DNA of 64,000 bases from Acanthopleura granulata (taxonomy: Eukaryota > Mollusca > Polyplacophora > Chitonida > Chitonidae). The DNA lies in assembly GCA_016165875.1 (NCBI GenBank), contig JABBOT010000004.1, positions 14,013,672 through 14,077,671 on the forward strand. The letters are read 5' to 3'. The notes under the pieces are model-generated. The model had not been told where the DNA came from and ran no database searches. It saw nothing but the letters and a program-made list of their open reading frames with translations. The position numbers and the translations under genes were made by a program. Positions 61,064 through 64,000 of this stretch are shown one piece after another. The number at the start of each line of letters is the position of its first letter. Position 1 is the first letter of the stretch.

Positions 61064-62408
61064 AATGTCGCATAGCCCGTGAAATATTAATATTTAATGC
61101 CATCTTAGACCGTCTGCTACTTGTTACTGTTTCAAAAATACCTTCTCAAAATTGCAGTTAGCTTATTTTATATTTGGCCTTCTTGTACACTTTTCGAATA
61201 GAAACACAAACAGTGCAAGTCGCAGACGCCCGGGAAATGGGATTAAACGATAGTATGATGTTCATTTTTAATATTTAATGCCATCTTAGACCGTCTCCTA
61301 CTTTCTACTGTGTCAAAAATGCCTTCTCCAAAATGGAATATGTTTATTTTATAAATGGCTTTATGGTACACCTTTCGGGTGGAAAAGAATATAGTGCAAG
61401 TCGCAGGCGCCCTGTTCAGGGAATTAAGCGACAGTACGTTGTTCAATGGCAATACTTAATGCCATCTTAGACCTATAGTCCTAGTCCTATAGGGTCCTTT
61501 TAGAGTCAGAAAACATACAGTGCTAGTCGCAGACGACCTAAACGTGGGTTTACGGACAGTATGTTGTTTATTCTGAATATGTAGGGTCATCTAAGAACGT
61601 GTCCAACTTGCTACTGTGTCAAAAGACTTCTCAAAATATCCATGTGGTTAGTTCAAAACAGGCTTTTTAGTACAGTTTTCGGCTGAGAAAAAATACAGTG
61701 CAAGTCGCAGACGCCCAACGGCAATTACACGACAGTATGTTGTTCATTCTTAATGTTAACCCCATCGCAACAGATCCTTGGTACTGTGGCAAAAATGCGT
61801 TCCAAAATGCAATTTGCTTATTTTATATCTGGCCTTATAGGACCACTTTTAAGATCAGAGAGCGTACAGTGCAAGTTGCAGACGTCTTGGAAAGGCGATT
61901 AAACGACAGTATACTGTTTATTCCTAATAGGTAATGCCATCTTAGAACTTCTGCTACTTGGTACAGTGTCAAAAAGGCCTTCTCAAAATGCAATTGACCT
62001 ATTCCATAACTGGCCTTATAGTACAGGTTTAGGCTTGGAAAGCATACAGTGTAAGTCTCAGACGCCCTGGAAAGGTGATTAAACGACATTACGTTGTTTA
62101 TTCTAAATAGCTAGACAATCTGGAACTTGCTACTATGTCAAAAATGCCTTCTCAAAAATTAGAAATGGCTTAGATCAATACTAGCGTTATAGGGCCACTT
62201 TTCAGGCCCAGAAATCATACAGTGCAAGTCGCATATGCCATAGAAAAGGGATTAAACGACAGTGTGTTGGTCATTCATAATATTTAATATCATCTTAGAC
62301 CGTCTGCAGCTTGCTACTGCGTCAAAAATGTCTTCTCCAAAATGAAATTTGCTTCTTCTATAACTCTCCTTATAGTATATTTTTCGGGTAAGCATACAGT
62401 GCAAGTCA
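61064..62408 (+). repeat. Satellite array, left arm: about 8 units of 172-181 bp
   Basis: Units begin TTAATGCCATCTTAGACCGT at about 61089, 61270, 61448, 61575 (shortened), 61750, 61922, 62102 and 62277. Within each, in order: TACTGTGTCAAAAATGCCTT, GGCCTTATAGTACA, CATACAGTGCAAGTCGCAGA and GACAGTATGTTGTTCATTC. Units are visibly diverged. All open frames in the array come from the repeat and are not genes. Confidence 0.9.
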
Positions 62409-63640
62409 CAGACGGTCTAAGATGGCGTTAAATATTAAGAATGAACAACATACTTACATGCTTAATCGCCTTTCCAGGGCGTCTGCCACTTGCACTGTAT
62501 GCGTTCCGACCTGAAAAGTACACTACAAGGCCAGTTATAAAATAAAAAATTTGCATTTTTGAAAAGGAAGACGGTCCAAGATGGTAATAAATATTAAGAA
62601 TGAACAACATACTGTCCTTTCCAGCTCGTCTGCGACTTGCACTGTATGGTTTCCTTCCAGTAAATTGCACTTTAAGGTAAAATAAGCATGTTGCAGCTTT
62701 GAGAGGGCATGTTTGACACAGTAGGAAGTAGCAGACACTCTATGATGGTATCAGATATTAAGAATGAACAACACACTGTCGTTGAATCGCCTTTCCAGGG
62801 AGTCTACGATTTGCACTGTATGTTTTCTGACCCTAAAAATGGCCCTATAAGGCCAGTTACTATTCAGGCTAATTGCATTTTTGAGAAGGCATTTTTCACA
62901 CAATAGCAAGTAGCAGACGGTACAAGATGACATTAAATACTAAGAATGAACAACATACTGTCGCTTAATTGCCTTTCCAGGGCGTCTGCGACTTGCAGTA
63001 TACCTTTTCCAAGCCAAAAAGGGTGCTATAAAATAAAATAAACTAATCGTATTGTTGAGAACGTAATTTTGGCTCAGTATAAAGTTGCCGACAGTCTGAA
63101 ATGGCATTAAATATTTAGAATAAACAACATCCCTTCGTTTAAAATGTTTTCTGTCCCGAAAGCTAGTTATATTTCAAGCTGTGTGTGTTTTCAAGAACTC
63201 ATTTCTGACAGTAGCCAGTTGCACACGCTATAAGACGGCATTTAATATCATGAATAAACAACATATTGTCCTTTAATCGACTTGGACTGTATGTCTTCTG
63301 ACCCGAAAATTATATCATAAGGCCAGTTATAAAACAGGCAAATGGCATTTTTGAGAAGGTATTTTTTGACACAGTAGCACGTAGCAGACGGTCTAAGATG
63401 GTATTAAACACTAAGAATGAACAACATACTGTTTAATCGCCTTTCCAGGGCGTATATTTTTCGACCCGAAAAGTGACCCTATAAGGCCAGTTAGTACCCA
63501 AGCTAATTGCATTTTTGAGAAAACATTTTTGACACAGTAGCAAGTAGCAAACAGGCTAAGATGGCAATTAATGTTAATTAATTATTAATGAATATTAATG
63601 AACAACACAATGTCTGCGACTAGCACTGCATGTTTTCAGT
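62409..63640 (-). repeat. Satellite array, right arm: about 7 units in inverted orientation
   Basis: The same unit as the left arm but reverse-complemented: GACGGTCTAAGATGGC, AAGAATGAACAACATACTG, GCGTCTGCGACTTGCACTG, TATAAGGCCAGTTA and TTTTTGACACAGTAGCA recur in that order. The turn-over lies in GTCACAGACGGTCTAAG, where the CAGACG of the forward unit overlaps the CAGACG of the reversed one. Confidence 0.9.
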
Positions 63641-64000
63641 CTACAGAATTATACCTTTCAGTCAGGTATCTTCTTTGTAAAATGAATTTTAGGACTGGGA
63701 TTGTATGTTAACTGACCATAGAAACGTACCTCGAGTACCCGTTATAATTTATAACTCCCATTTTAAGAAGGTATTTTGAAAACTAGACTCGTTCGAAATG
63801 TGAAAATTATATCTTATGTTTGCAACACTGTAGAATTGGAGTAAGAATGAAATTTGTATCTCTGGATGAACTGACAACTACCTAAGCACCACGTTATTAT
63901 ACGTGTAATATCCACGTACAAAATATACCTATAACCATCTGGATGTTGTTATGCAAAGTAAAGTTGGCATGATATTGCAACACAACATTCAGCTCAATAT
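63641..64000. other. Right edge, no feature
   Basis: AT-rich sequence after the last recognisable satellite unit; nothing identified. Confidence 0.35.

Noticed and set aside
61243..62933. Several similar short ORFs ending in ...ERRLNDSILFI...N-type sequence
   Set aside because: All come from the same satellite unit read on either strand; stops interrupt every unit at different places.

Overview
This looks like an AT-rich, intron-rich invertebrate nuclear genome, most likely a lophotrochozoan (mollusc or a close relative). Genes are split by GT-AG introns. The single-copy proteins (TAF3, ARL6, SLC46, Mu-class GST, PAN plus C-type lectin) are animal families. Many copies of a tRNA-headed SINE ending in a 3' segment like GTACGGCGTAAAACACCAAT plus (AAAT)n are scattered through the window; I know this kind of SINE from molluscs. 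Species is not determinable. Because the genes are spliced, most real exons are short; I joined them by hand from splice sites, phase and family alignment.

Layout. (1) 1-9 kb: the 5' part of a TAF3-like TFIID subunit on the minus strand (four coding exons; the PHD-finger end lies left of the window), with two copies of one fold-back MITE in or beside its introns. (2) 9-12.6 kb: an intronless but intact ARL6/BBS3 GTPase on the plus strand, head to head with TAF3, with a long 3' region. (3) 17-20 kb: a plus-strand single-pass membrane protein with a very short ectodomain and a long tail carrying six tyrosine motifs of the YxxI/L type, two of which also fit pYxN. (4) 22-26 kb: a MITE with TA target sites, then a TATA promoter, a signal-peptide exon and a Ser/Thr-rich exon of an unidentified gene. 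(5) 27-31 kb: a complete four-exon SLC46-family transporter on the minus strand. (6) 32.5-44 kb: a tandem segmental duplication. Its right copy carries a complete seven-exon Mu-class glutathione S-transferase; its left copy is a dead GST that has gained three SINEs and lost exons 2, 3 and 6. Both copies carry a 33-bp minisatellite and a nearly identical 145-bp island with a 21-codon hydrophobic ORF. A third, older relic of the last GST exon is at 50 kb. (7) 54.5-58.7 kb: a complete three-exon secreted PAN/apple plus C-type-lectin protein. (8) 60-61 kb: a decayed non-LTR retrotransposon with a 2A-like motif. (9) 61-63.6 kb: an array of about 175-bp satellite units that reverses orientation at about 62.41 kb, making a 2.6-kb imperfect palindrome.

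The genes do not form one pathway. GST and SLC46 (small-molecule handling) and the lectin and tyrosine-tail receptor (surface or immune recognition) are typical of accessory, fast-evolving invertebrate gene neighbourhoods, whereas TAF3 and ARL6 are conserved housekeeping and ciliary genes. The most unusual structures are the inverted satellite array, the SINE-derived minisatellite shared by both GST duplicons, the conserved non-GST island beside each GST copy, and the tyrosine-motif receptor.
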